A stretch of DNA of 64,000 nucleotides from Variovorax sp. RA8 (GCF_901827175.1 NZ_LR594664.1:186001-250000); one strand, 5' to 3'; counted from the first letter of the stretch, positions 43,024-51,274 are shown. Numbers and translations are program-made. Notes: a model not told the origin generated them from the sequence alone.

Positions 43024-43050
43024 CTTTCGATAATAAACAGTTATCGAAAG
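43024..43050. promoter_or_regulatory. Perfect 10-bp dyad upstream of kfrA-like copy 2
   Basis: Arms CTTTCGATAA (43024-43033) and TTATCGAAAG (43041-43050) are separated by 7 bp, in AT-rich DNA 71 bp upstream of the kfrA-like start and in the control region shared with the divergent recombinase operon. A candidate binding site for the KfrA-like protein itself. Confidence 0.55.
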
Positions 43051-43211
43051 TGCGGTATAGTGTGCGTAACACATCATACAGCGCATGTAAAAAAAGACCG
43101 TTTCGGTTCCAGCAATTCATTTGCATGCAAGGCCCACGCTCTGTGGGCGGGTAGCGCGCGCAAAGGAATTGCTTGGCCGCATCCACGTTCCCTCTGTCGA
43201 GCCCGCACGAA

Positions 43212-43451
43212 ATGTCAAACGAATTGCTAGAACCGCGGCCCATGCCGAATCCATCGCAACTCGATCTGCTGCTGGCCCAGTACGCGGGCGGGACCGCGAC
43301 CTCGCGGGATGTCTCGTGCGCCACGGGCCTTTCCTTCGGGGAGATCCTGGTGGAGCTGGGCAAGCGCGGCCTGGCGCTGCCGCGCGTCGCCCCGCAGCGC
43401 ACGCCCGCGCAGGCTTCATTGCTGGAACGTGCGGTGCGAGGTGCCGAATGA
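43212..43451 (+). CDS. Small helix-turn-helix-like protein (UPF0175/antitoxin-like)
   Basis: A 79-residue protein from ATG 43212 (43242 is also possible). The part LDLLLAQYAGGTATSRDVS followed by CATGLSFGEILVELGKRGL resembles the helical C-terminus of UPF0175-type antitoxins, where a short helix pair acts like a helix-turn-helix. No toxin gene follows; instead its stop overlaps the start of the tyrosine recombinase (ATGA), so the two are translated together. It may be a recombination directionality or regulatory factor, which is an inference from the coupling. Confidence 0.6.
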   Translation: MSNELLEPRPMPNPSQLDLLLAQYAGGTATSRDVSCATGLSFGEILVELGKRGLALPRVAPQRTPAQASLLERAVRGAE

Positions 43452-44605
43452 GTTCAGACGACAAAGGACAGCAGATGGGCCAGTTGACCGTGCAACGCGC
43501 CGGCGACGGCTCGCCGCAGGCCAACCTCACCCCGCTCAGGCGCAACCACGCCCTGCTCGACCCGGCCCGGCTGTCCGACATGGCCGAGGAAGCCGCCCAT
43601 GACCTGATGGCCGAGGGCGAATCGAGCAACACGCGCGCCTCGTACCGCACGGCGATGCGCTACTGGGGTGCCTGGTACGGCCTGCGCTACGGCCATCAGC
43701 TGGATCTGCCGGTTCCGGTACCGGTGGTGGTCCAGTTCATCGTCGACCACGCCGAGCGCTCGACCAAGGCAGGCCTCGCGTGCCAGCTGCCGGCCCACAT
43801 TGATGAGGCGCTGGTCGAGGGCGGCTTCAAGGGCAAGCTCGGCGCGCCGGCACTGAACACGCTGACGCACCGGGTCTCAGTCCTCTCGATGGCCCACCAC
43901 CTGGCCAACCAGCCCAACCCGTGCATCGATCCGACGGTCAAGGCGCTCCTGAGCAAGACCCGCAAGGCCTACGCCAAGCGCAACGCCACGCCACACAAGC
44001 AGCGCGCGCTGACCAAGGAGCCGCTGGAGGCTGTGCTGGAGACCTGCGACGACTCGCTCAAGGGAAAGCGCGACCGCGCCCTCCTTCTGTTCGCCTGGTC
44101 GTCTGGCGGCCGCCGTCGATCCGAGGTCTCGGAGGCGGCATTCGAGAACTTGCGCCGCGCCGATGAGGGCGGCTACCTCTACACGCTGGCCAACTCCAAG
44201 ACGAACCACAGCGGCAAGGTGAAGCCAGAGGACGTGAAGCCGGTGGTCGGCATCGCCGCTGAAGCAATGGAGGACTGGCTGAAAGCCAGCGGCATCACGT
44301 CAGGCCCCCTCTTCCGCCGGATCAGCAAGGCTGGGCGGCTCGGCGAGGACGGCCTCACCGGCACGGCCATCCGCAACATCGTGAAAACGCGCTGCTCGCG
44401 TGCCGGCGTGGGCGAGGACTTCTCGGCCCACTCGCTGCGGTCGGGGTTCGTCACGGAGGCCGGCCGCCAGAACATGCCGCTACAGGAGACCATGGCCATG
44501 ACCGGCCACCGCAGCATGGACGTCGTGACAGGCTACTTCCGCGCCGGCGCGGCGCAGGTCAGCGCTGTGGCGCGGATGATGGATACGAAGAAAGTGGACG
44601 GTTGA
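43448..44605 (+). CDS. Tyrosine recombinase/integrase 2 (intact)
   Basis: A 385-residue protein from ATG 43448, which overlaps the preceding small gene. The N-terminal SAM-like domain (about 50-150, including SSNTRASYRTAMRYWGAWY) binds the core site. The catalytic domain has Arg in SSGGRRRSEV (about 221), His and Arg in HSLRSGF (about 328 and 331), His in TGHRSMD (about 353) and a Tyr in TGYFRAG (about 363). All catalytic positions are present. It pairs divergently with the KfrA-like gene, the same arrangement as recombinase 1. It probably mobilises or resolves the element carrying it. No attachment site identified. Confidence 0.9.
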   Translation: MSSDDKGQQMGQLTVQRAGDGSPQANLTPLRRNHALLDPARLSDMAEEAAHDLMAEGESSNTRASYRTAMRYWGAWYGLRYGHQLDLPVPVPVVVQFIVDHAERSTKAGLACQLPAHIDEALVEGGFKGKLGAPALNTLTHRVSVLSMAHHLANQPNPCIDPTVKALLSKTRKAYAKRNATPHKQRALTKEPLEAVLETCDDSLKGKRDRALLLFAWSSGGRRRSEVSEAAFENLRRADEGGYLYTLANSKTNHSGKVKPEDVKPVVGIAAEAMEDWLKASGITSGPLFRRISKAGRLGEDGLTGTAIRNIVKTRCSRAGVGEDFSAHSLRSGFVTEAGRQNMPLQETMAMTGHRSMDVVTGYFRAGAAQVSAVARMMDTKKVDG

Positions 44606-44622
44606 GGAGAGGGTTGACGCAC

Positions 44623-45105
44623 ATGGCAGGAGTCGAAGTCATCAGGGCGAGGCCTCTTGCATGGGGCGCCATCCAAGGAGAGATCGTCTTGCCGGATGAG
44701 GTAGCCGCCGCCGCCCGGGAGGCCGGTGCCCTCGCCTATGCGCAAGCCGAGGCAGAGGAGTTCTGCGCCGAGAGTGTGGTCTGGCTGCCGGACGCCGCCT
44801 GGATGCAGATGTGCGAGCCGCTGTTTCCTGCCGGCGCGCTGCTCGAGCTCGGCTTCGTTCGGGCGCCGGACCAGCGTTCCCGCGTCTACAGCACCCACGG
44901 AACGGATGCGCATGAGGACGACGAAGGGGCCGTTTTCGTGCTCGTGCTGGCCAACGATGGCCTGACCTTCAAGCAGGGCCGACAGTCCCATCGAACCGCG
45001 CCCGGCCAGTGGTTCGTGTTCAACGACCGCCAGACGCACCTGGTGAAAGAGACGGCCAGGTCGACCTCGTACGTGTTCTGGCACGTGCCGCTCTCACGGG
45101 CGTAG
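44623..45105 (+). CDS. Unknown soluble protein downstream of the recombinase
   Basis: A 160-residue protein from ATG 44623, preceded by AGGAGAGGG. It starts 17 bp after the recombinase stop, suggesting one operon. The second half (LELGFVRAPDQRSRVYSTHG, AVFVLVLANDGLTFKQGRQS) and the ending STSYVFWHVPLSRA suggest a beta-rich fold, perhaps cupin-like, with conserved-looking His residues, but I cannot assign a family. Its constant association with mobile genes would need comparison across genomes. Confidence 0.55.
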   Translation: MAGVEVIRARPLAWGAIQGEIVLPDEVAAAAREAGALAYAQAEAEEFCAESVVWLPDAAWMQMCEPLFPAGALLELGFVRAPDQRSRVYSTHGTDAHEDDEGAVFVLVLANDGLTFKQGRQSHRTAPGQWFVFNDRQTHLVKETARSTSYVFWHVPLSRA

Positions 45106-45146
45106 AGCTGGGCAGGAGCGAAGCCCCGTAGCATGCCGCATTCTTT

Positions 45147-45166
45147 CGCCGCGGGGGGCCGCGGCG
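45147..45166. other. Very GC-rich perfect hairpin before the next gene
   Basis: CGCCGCGG and CCGCGGCG form an 8-bp stem around GGGG, ending 19 bp before the GTG at 45186. There is no T run after it, so it is not a standard terminator. It could limit read-through or translation. Confidence 0.4.
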
Positions 45167-45185
45167 CTAACCGGAAGGGGTTCGC

Positions 45186-45761
45186 GTGAGCAATCGGCTA
45201 TTGGCAATCGTCGAGGTATCGCCGGAGTTGCGGGTCGCCTGCCAGGCGAGCGGCTGTGGTCATTCCGTCTACAAGCGGATCCACGTGGTGTCCATCGACG
45301 GATCGCTGCAGGTGCTTGGGTCCGAGTGCTTCAAGCGGCTGTTCGGAGGTGTGATTGGCGCCAACCCGGCCTATGGATCTTCAGATGGTCGTCGGCTCAC
45401 GGACACGGAGCGCCGGATGCTTCAGGAGAACGCCGCGCAATTGATCGCTCAGTTCGAGGCCGAGCACGAAGCGGCGCAGGCCGCTGCGCGCGAGAAGCTG
45501 CAGCGGCTGCGCCAGTCAGCGATCGCCCGCGAAGCCTCGGGCGGGCCACCGCACCGGTTCCGAGCACCGTTTCCGGTGCGCCAGCCGGCGCCTCCACGCC
45601 GCCACCCCGGCCCGACGCCCGAGGCGATCCGAAGGTACGAGGCTCAGGCCAAGGTCGATGTGCGCGCCAGATTCGACGTTGACCCGGACCTTCCGGGCTG
45701 GCGGGGCCTCGTGCTGCAGCGCATCACGGAGCTGTCGAAGGGCGACGACGTTTCGGACTGA
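45186..45761 (+). CDS. Unknown protein with N-terminal Cys pair region
   Basis: A 191-residue protein from GTG 45186, with GGAAGGGG upstream. The first 55 residues contain CQASGCGHSVYKRI and GSECFKRLFGG, spaced like a small zinc-binding fold. A helical charged part (75-115), a proline/arginine-rich linker (120-145) and a final helix follow. No membrane segment. It resembles small accessory proteins carried by conjugative or mobile elements; no family recognised. Confidence 0.55.
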   Translation: MSNRLLAIVEVSPELRVACQASGCGHSVYKRIHVVSIDGSLQVLGSECFKRLFGGVIGANPAYGSSDGRRLTDTERRMLQENAAQLIAQFEAEHEAAQAAAREKLQRLRQSAIAREASGGPPHRFRAPFPVRQPAPPRRHPGPTPEAIRRYEAQAKVDVRARFDVDPDLPGWRGLVLQRITELSKGDDVSD

Positions 45762-45938
45762 ATGCTCGCGGATCTCCGGATTCCATGGTGGAGCCCTAGT
45801 CCATCCCTGGCAGGCCCGATCCCGCACAGGCGTGCACCGAAGGTCCGGTGCTTTGTTCGCGGCGGCGGGAGCCCGGGATGGCAAGCTGCACCCCCTCCTG
45901 ATTGCTAACATGCTTGCATCACTAAATTAGGAGCGGAA

Positions 45939-46622
45939 GTGGACAGGGACATCATCGAAACGAGGGGAGTCGCGGCGCTGCAGCGTCTGTTCGCCGTGGC
46001 CAATCGCGATTCGGGCCAGTGCCGCTACATCGCGCTCTTCCTGCTGGGCCTGTACAACGGCCAGCGCTTTCCTTTTGACCTCACGGACCTGCGCGCGATC
46101 GACGGCGATCTCCTCGAGGACTGCATGACCGTGCTGCGCATGGATGCGCAGGTCACGCGCCAGGAGGTGCACAAGTACTTCGACGACGACATGAGGTTCG
46201 AAGCCTTGGCAAAGGAATTAGGCATCGGGGACATCATCGACGAGGGAGGTAGCAAGCTGTTCGAGGGGATGGCGAGAAAATGGGGCGTCGAGGACGTGGA
46301 GAAGGTTCGCGCGGATGCGATGCGCGCGGCGCAGCCCGTGGGCACGCCGGCGCCGCTGCACGAGGGCGGTACGTTCGATGCCACGTTGCACACCTATGGC
46401 GAAGCCTTCGGCTACCGGGACGTGTCGGTCGTCGCCCGGCTCGGCGAGGGCGGCAACACCGAGGTTCGGCTGAGGCTTACGCCCAGCGACAGCGAAGCCC
46501 TCATGCAGCACATCACCCGCGTCCACGCCGTCGCCTGGCGCAACGCCGAGCGCGGCCCGCTGGACAAGAAGCCAGGCGAGATGCGGCCAGCATGGTTGGA
46601 CAGAGCCCCTGCGCAGTGGTAG
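45939..46622 (+). CDS. DUF7673-like protein of mobile-element type
   Basis: A 227-residue protein from GTG 45939 after AGGAG. Residues about 10-70 (LQRLFAVANRDSGQCRYIALF, LYNGQRFPFDLTDLRAID) match the pattern I associate with DUF7673, found in integrative and plasmid elements. The middle (75-130) is helical, and the C-terminal 100 residues, with LRLTPSDSEALMQHITRVH, are of unknown role. Same strand as its neighbours. Function unknown. Confidence 0.6.
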   Translation: MDRDIIETRGVAALQRLFAVANRDSGQCRYIALFLLGLYNGQRFPFDLTDLRAIDGDLLEDCMTVLRMDAQVTRQEVHKYFDDDMRFEALAKELGIGDIIDEGGSKLFEGMARKWGVEDVEKVRADAMRAAQPVGTPAPLHEGGTFDATLHTYGEAFGYRDVSVVARLGEGGNTEVRLRLTPSDSEALMQHITRVHAVAWRNAERGPLDKKPGEMRPAWLDRAPAQW

Positions 46623-46646
46623 CCGTGTTGAACGCGCAGCTCGCAA

Positions 46647-47015
46647 ATGACGCAGTTCTCCAGTGACGAACGACATGCAGAGACGCTTGCCTTCCTGAGG
46701 CAAGTACGAGACTACATCGCTCGGTGGCCACCTCATCCGGTGAACAGGGAAATGCTCGCGAAAATCGATGCCCATCTCCGTGAGCCGAGTCACCGCTTAG
46801 CAGAGCAAGCGAAAACTCTGCGCACCGGCGGCGCTTACACCGTCGTGGGCCTGTGTCTTCTTCAGGCCGAACTCCATGGCGATGAGCTCGTCGTGCGCCT
46901 GCCGGACAAGCCATCCGCAGCACCCGACGACATGGTGGTTGCCGCCTTGAAGGACGGGATCGAGATCACCATGGGGGTCGCCGATCGGCCCGTTCGCGAA
47001 TGGAAGGGTGACTAA
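46647..47015 (+). CDS. Unknown small soluble protein
   Basis: A 122-residue protein, helical in the first half (HAETLAFLRQVRDYIARW) and mixed in the second, without signal or membrane segment. It lies 25 bp after the DUF7673-like gene and overlaps the next gene by eight bases, so it is part of the same operon. No recognised family. Confidence 0.55.
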   Translation: MTQFSSDERHAETLAFLRQVRDYIARWPPHPVNREMLAKIDAHLREPSHRLAEQAKTLRTGGAYTVVGLCLLQAELHGDELVVRLPDKPSAAPDDMVVAALKDGIEITMGVADRPVREWKGD

Positions 47016-47811
47016 CTCCGCTATGGACCCGCGCGAGATCGATCGCCTGCCAGCAGACCTGCGCAAGCGTTGGCCCATCGCGGTCGCGCGTGCCGAGGAG
47101 AAGCTGCAGCGACTTCAAACCAATGCTCTATCCGCCACCAGGCTGGTCCATGCCGCTCAGCGCGCGCGATCGGTGGCTCAACGTGTGGTGTCGCTGCAGC
47201 GAGCCGCCACCGCCTGGGCGCAGCCTCTGGAGGGGATCGCGGCCTGCCGCCGCGGCTGCTCGCATTGCTGCCACATTCCCGTGATGATCTCGCGCACGGA
47301 AGCCACCCTGATCGGCACCGCCATCGGCCGATCGCCGCAGTCGCCGGCACATGCCATCGAGGTCGATCGGACAAGCTCGCCCGAGGAATTGCATGAAGCC
47401 GAGGCGCGCATGCTTGCGGCAAGGCCATTCTTGGCCCTGATCCGCAACAGCGGCGCCGAGCCGCGGGTCATCGAGTACCTCAAGACGCCGCCGGACCGCG
47501 AGACCTTGGTCGGCTTGATCAGGGCCATGGGAATCACGACGCGCCAGCTCCTGCGCCGGAAAGGCACACCCTACGACGAGCTTGGCTTGGACGACCCGAA
47601 GTGGTCTGACGACCAGTTGATCGATCTCATGCTGAAGCATCCGATCCTGATCAATCGCCCGATCGTGGTGACGCCCTTGGGTACCAGGTTGTGCAGGCCA
47701 TCCGAGGTTGTCCTGGACATCCTGCCATCGCCCCAGCGCGGCGCCTTCGCGAAGGAAGATGGAGAAGCTGTCGTCGATGCGGAGGGCCGACGTGTCCGCC
47801 AGCATGCCTGA
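47008..47811 (+). CDS. Chimeric protein: YkgJ-like N-terminus fused to ArsC lacking its active-site Cys
   Basis: A 267-residue protein made of two parts. Residues 1-139 include [13 protein letters not shown] (Cys 80, 84, 87, 88), the start of a YkgJ-type cysteine-cluster protein whose later Cys residues are absent. Residues about 141-264 ([40 protein letters not shown]) follow plasmid R773-type glutaredoxin-dependent arsenate reductase closely. The ArsC N-terminal strand with CGTSRN and the catalytic Cys12 is missing, so arsenate reduction is not expected. A deletion fusing two genes in frame is the simplest explanation. The remains of arsH follow. Confidence 0.8.
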   Translation: MTNSAMDPREIDRLPADLRKRWPIAVARAEEKLQRLQTNALSATRLVHAAQRARSVAQRVVSLQRAATAWAQPLEGIAACRRGCSHCCHIPVMISRTEATLIGTAIGRSPQSPAHAIEVDRTSSPEELHEAEARMLAARPFLALIRNSGAEPRVIEYLKTPPDRETLVGLIRAMGITTRQLLRRKGTPYDELGLDDPKWSDDQLIDLMLKHPILINRPIVVTPLGTRLCRPSEVVLDILPSPQRGAFAKEDGEAVVDAEGRRVRQHA

Positions 47812-48079
47812 GCTGCCCAACGTCGATCCGGCGCTGTTCGATCGTCCCACGCTCGACCGCCTTGCGAACCGGGAGCCTTCTGGACACGCGCCACGCTTTC
47901 TCTTGCTCTACGGTTCACTTCGCGAGCGGTCCTATAGCCGCCTCGTAACGGAAGAGGCCGGTCGGCTGCTGGAGGCCATGGGTGGCGAGCCGCGCATCTT
48001 CAACCCTGTGGGCCCTCCTCTATTCCCTTGCGCCAGTTCGGATGGCAGCCGCGTCGTTCACACTGGCATAGCCAGTTAG
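47777..48079 (+). pseudogene. arsH: Truncated arsH (FMN reductase of arsenic operons)
   Basis: The part [20 protein letters not shown] and [20 protein letters not shown] is typical of the ArsH N-terminus, where GSLRERSYS binds FMN phosphate. Similarity stops after [12 protein letters not shown] (about 70 of the usual 230 or so residues), and an unrelated tail of about 15 residues runs to the stop at 48079. The gene overlaps the arsC end as in intact ars operons. Not functional. Confidence 0.8.
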
Positions 48080-48250
48080 GAAGAACCGCGGATGAATTGC
48101 GAGGGTGGGTGCCAGTCAGGAAAATTCAAAGATCGGTGCAAAACACGCCCGAAAGTTCGAGCTGTGATGCGCAGCGGCTTGCTTCAGACCTGATGCGCGA
48201 GCGAAGGCGATTGCGTCCTTCCCCGATCAACAGGAGGAGAAGGCTTCCAA

Positions 48251-48562
48251 CTATGACATCGCAATCCTGATCAGCCTGCCCACAAAACTCGTGGTCACCA
48301 GCTTGGCGACACGAGCGAATTGTCGCCCTAACGATTCCGCTTGCGCGCAGTTCTCCTGCGCACCTTTCCTCGGCGATTTGCAAGACGCACTGCCAACTTT
48401 TCGGAGTACGTCCGCGGCGCACGGCCCCGGAACTTGTCGCCTGGACCGCGCCACCATTGGACCAAGAAATAAACCACCGCTGCCACAGCGAGAACAAGAA
48501 AGTAGAGGGCGGCGTGTTCAAAGTAGCTGACGGGATCAGGTATGGCGTCGTGCACAACACCT
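48251..48562 (-). repeat. Duplicated segment, copy A (partner near 58962-59273)
   Basis: About 310 bp with clear nucleotide similarity to 58962-59273 in the same orientation. Both begin with TGACATCGCA and end with GTGCACAACAC on the plus strand. It covers a small membrane-protein gene and about 75 bp past its stop. Confidence 0.75.
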
Positions 48563-48579
48563 CCAGCGTGGGAAAGCAC
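48328..48579 (-). CDS. Small single-pass membrane protein with basic tail (copy A)
   Basis: Up to 83 residues. A GTG at 48555, close to GGAGG, may be the true start and gives VHDAIPDPVSYF at the N-terminus. One membrane helix (LYFLVLAVAAVVYFLVQWW) is followed by a basic tail (RGRAPRTYSEKL...RRGKVRRRTARKRNR). It is clearly homologous to the protein at 59038-59286 (shared VHDAIPDPVSYF, WWRGPG, APRTYSEKL-like stretch). No known family. Its position beside metal genes in both cases hints at an envelope stress or metal role. Confidence 0.6.
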   Translation of the reverse strand: MLSHAGGVVHDAIPDPVSYFEHAALYFLVLAVAAVVYFLVQWWRGPGDKFRGRAPRTYSEKLAVRLANRRGKVRRRTARKRNR

Positions 48580-48836
48580 CCAGGTTTAGCGAACAAGGCT
48601 TCGAAAAGTGCACAAGGCCGACGAGGAATATGGCGCGTTTCGTTCGGGAATTCCCGACTGAACTGAGGGGATGCTACACCGCGGGATCCTGAGGAAGGAC
48701 AGCTCGCGCAACCTCGCCGGCCACCAAGCGGCGGAGCGCGAATGGGAATGCGCATCTTCCATTGGCCTCGCACAGAGCTGATCGCGACCTACAAGCCGCG
48801 AATACCTATACTGCCAAGAACCGTGGGAGTTGGTCC

Positions 48837-49346
48837 ATGAAGATCCCTCGCAGTATCACCGCTGGCTTGGTAGCGTTTTTGGTCGTCATCGGCTTGGTGT
48901 TGGTTTGGCACTTGACAGGCCTGCGGGTAGCGGCGCCAAACGTTACTTACACCCTGATCGATGGCAAGCGCCAGGAACTTCAGGCGTTGCGTGGCAAGGT
49001 GGTGCTGGTCAACTTTTGGGCCACGAGTTGTGCCACCTGCGTCAAGGAGATGCCCGCGATCACTGCGACATACGAGAAGTACAAGTCGCGCGGCTACGAG
49101 ACGGTGGCCGTCGCCATGAGCTACGACCCACCGGCCTACGTAGTTGCTTTTGCCGAGTCGCGAAGGCTGCCATTCCCTGTGGCAATTGACAACACCGGCG
49201 CAGTCGCCAAGTCCTTCGGCGATGTGCGGCTGACACCGACCACTTTTCTGATCGACAGGCGCGGCCGGGTCGTCAAGCGCTACCTCGGCGAGCCCGATTT
49301 CACCGAGCTAAACAAACAGATCGAAACCCTGCTCGCCGAAGGGTAG
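48837..49346 (+). CDS. TlpA/ResA-like membrane-anchored thioredoxin
   Basis: A 169-residue protein from ATG 48837: an N-terminal membrane anchor (about 9-29), then a thioredoxin fold with Cys65 and Cys68 in WATSCATCVKEMP and the cis-Pro loop near LTPTTFLID. Such proteins reduce disulfides in the periplasm, often for cytochrome or copper-centre assembly. The oxidase subunit III and Sco1-like genes downstream support that context. It differs from classic ResA by the CATC active site. Confidence 0.85.
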   Translation: MKIPRSITAGLVAFLVVIGLVLVWHLTGLRVAAPNVTYTLIDGKRQELQALRGKVVLVNFWATSCATCVKEMPAITATYEKYKSRGYETVAVAMSYDPPAYVVAFAESRRLPFPVAIDNTGAVAKSFGDVRLTPTTFLIDRRGRVVKRYLGEPDFTELNKQIETLLAEG

Positions 49347-49536
49347 ATCCTCCGCGCAATCCGCCGCCCGCGAACACGTGCGAAGCGGTGCGGGCGTCGC
49401 CGCGAAAGATTGAAACCGAGGGCACTTTACCTCGCGTGTTCGTTCAAAGCAGTAGTCGTGCGACGTCCGGCAACCAGTGCCGTTGAGGGCATTCAAGCCT
49501 CAGGGGTTCTCATCGGCCTTCGGAACGAGGCGCTCA

Positions 49537-49920
49537 ATGATTCTGCAAACCGCTTTCGCCTCAGTCTTGCTTCTGCTCAGCGCCGGCACGTTCGCATCGT
49601 GCGTGACTGACGACCATCCGAAAGGACCTATCGAAGGTGGTGTGGTGATTGAAACCGAGGACGCGGATTACGAACTTGTCGCCAGGCCGGACACCCTCCG
49701 TCTCTACATTCGCGGGCACGGGACCCGGATTGACCTGCTAGAACTCGATGCGAGGATTGCGCTGGTGACAGGCAAGTCGAAGCAAGTGGTGGGCCTTCAC
49801 CCCGTTTTCGACAGGCTGGAAGCAACGGGCAGTTTCCAGATCGGCGCCCGCACCAAGGCCGTCGCCATTATCACGAGGCCCTCCAAGCCCGCGACCACGG
49901 TGCGGTTCACGCTGAAGTGA
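49537..49920 (+). CDS. Small exported protein, paralogue of the 31.3-kb protein
   Basis: A 127-residue protein from ATG 49537 with a signal sequence (1-21, possibly a lipobox at FASC). The mature part has GGVVIETEDADYELVARPD and ends ATTVRFTLK, paralleling the protein at 31313-31708 (GGIVQSASDLSFELVA and TVRFTLR). No catalytic motif. It precedes an oxidase subunit III gene by 47 bp. A periplasmic metal- or envelope-related role is inferred from the two contexts. Confidence 0.7.
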   Translation: MILQTAFASVLLLLSAGTFASCVTDDHPKGPIEGGVVIETEDADYELVARPDTLRLYIRGHGTRIDLLELDARIALVTGKSKQVVGLHPVFDRLEATGSFQIGARTKAVAIITRPSKPATTVRFTLK

Positions 49921-49967
49921 GGGAGCCCGGGGTTGATTCGAACCCGATGTTTTTAGGGGGATCAGGC

Positions 49968-50624
49968 ATGAACGTGTCGACCACCATCCCTGTACCGACC
50001 GGACGCAGTGACGATCCCGGCATGATCCCATCGACCAGCCTGCCCCGCCCGGGCGCTGTCGTCGCGACGGGATTGTGGTTTTTCATGGGCGTCGCGACGA
50101 TGCTCTTCGGACTCTTGAGCCTGGCGTACGTTTTTCGCCTGGACGGGGTCGAGGGTTACCCGCTCGCGCTCCCCTGGCAGCTTTGGCTCAGTACCGGACT
50201 ACTGGCGATCGGTAGCATCGCATTGCAGCGAGCCAGCGGCGCGGCGCGCCTGACTCGTCGCTCCAGGGCGCTTGGATTGTTGCTCTTTGGGGGCGCATGC
50301 ACGTTCTTGTTCCTGGGCGTTCAATTGTGGGCGTGGTCAGACATGCAGGCTGCCCGCGTCATGCTGGCCGGCAATCCTGCGGGATCCTTCTTTTACTTGC
50401 TAACGGCGATGCATGGCCTTCACGTTGCGGGGGGCATCGTCGCGGTGGTGCTGACCATGCGAACCGTCTGGTCCGAGTCCGATCTGGCGCGCGAGGCCTG
50501 GCGCATCAGCCTGTGCGCACGCTATTGGCACTTCCTGTGGGTCGTCTGGGCAGTGCTCTTCGCCATGATGGCCCTCCTGACACCCGAAGCGGTCCGCATC
50601 ATCTGCGGCACGCTCAAGCCTTGA
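49968..50624 (+). CDS. Haem-copper oxidase subunit III-like protein (1)
   Basis: A 218-residue protein from ATG 49968, with AGGGGGA upstream. Five to seven membrane helices. The C-terminal part (AMHGLHVAGGIVAVVL and YWHFLWVVWAVLFAMM) is the subunit III hallmark. Subunit III assists proton uptake and stability of cytochrome oxidases. No subunit I or II gene is in the window, so it is an orphan here or works with an oxidase encoded elsewhere. An Sco1-like gene follows after 12 bp. Confidence 0.85.
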   Translation: MNVSTTIPVPTGRSDDPGMIPSTSLPRPGAVVATGLWFFMGVATMLFGLLSLAYVFRLDGVEGYPLALPWQLWLSTGLLAIGSIALQRASGAARLTRRSRALGLLLFGGACTFLFLGVQLWAWSDMQAARVMLAGNPAGSFFYLLTAMHGLHVAGGIVAVVLTMRTVWSESDLAREAWRISLCARYWHFLWVVWAVLFAMMALLTPEAVRIICGTLKP

Positions 50625-50636
50625 TGCGAGCACGGT

Positions 50637-51233
50637 ATGTCTGCCTACCTCAAGCTTTGCCGTTGGTCCCTGCTCTTGATCGTGGCGATGGCATCCGCGT
50701 GCTCGCCGGCGCCGCAGCCGTTCAACTCCGTCGAGATCTCCGGCGCCGAGTACGCCCGCAAGCTGGAACTTCCAGATGCTGATGGCCGTGTGCGCACACT
50801 ATCGGACTTCAAGGGCAAGGTGACGGTCGTGTTCTTCGGCTTCACATCCTGCCCAGACGTATGCCCGACAACGCTGACCGAACTGGCCGAGGTGAAGCGC
50901 TCGCTCGGAAAGGATGGGGCGCGGGTTCAAGGCGTACTCGTTACCATTGATCCCGAGCGAGACACGCCGGAAGTCCTGAAGGCGTACATGTCTGCTTTCG
51001 ACCCCTCCTTCGTTGCGTTGCGGGGCTCGCCCGAGCAGACGCAGGCTACCGCGAAAGAGTTCCGGGTCTACTACAGGAAAGTGCCGAACAAGGAAGGTAC
51101 AAACTACTCGATGGACCATACGGCGGCTTCGTATGTGTTCGATCCGCAAGGACGGGTACGGCTCTTCACGCGCTACGGGATTGGCGCGAAGCCGCTGGCG
51201 GCCGACATCAAGCGGTTGCTCGCCGAAAGCTGA
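50637..51233 (+). CDS. Sco1/SenC-family copper chaperone lipoprotein
   Basis: A 198-residue protein with a lipoprotein signal (ASAC near 19-22), a thioredoxin-like fold and the copper-binding CPDVCP motif (Cys72, Cys76), with the third ligand His in SMDHTAASYVFD (about 160). Sco proteins deliver copper to the CuA site of cytochrome oxidase or act as thiol reductases. It follows the subunit III gene by 12 bp, consistent with oxidase assembly. Confidence 0.9.
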   Translation: MSAYLKLCRWSLLLIVAMASACSPAPQPFNSVEISGAEYARKLELPDADGRVRTLSDFKGKVTVVFFGFTSCPDVCPTTLTELAEVKRSLGKDGARVQGVLVTIDPERDTPEVLKAYMSAFDPSFVALRGSPEQTQATAKEFRVYYRKVPNKEGTNYSMDHTAASYVFDPQGRVRLFTRYGIGAKPLAADIKRLLAES

Positions 51234-51274
51234 TTCGCTCCTGTGGGGTGACACCGCGCTCGCGCCCGGGGTTC

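Noticed and set aside
49925..49960. GATTCGAACCC recalls the T-loop of a tRNA on the minus strand.
   Set aside because: No five-base T stem, no anticodon arm or acceptor stem could be built around it.
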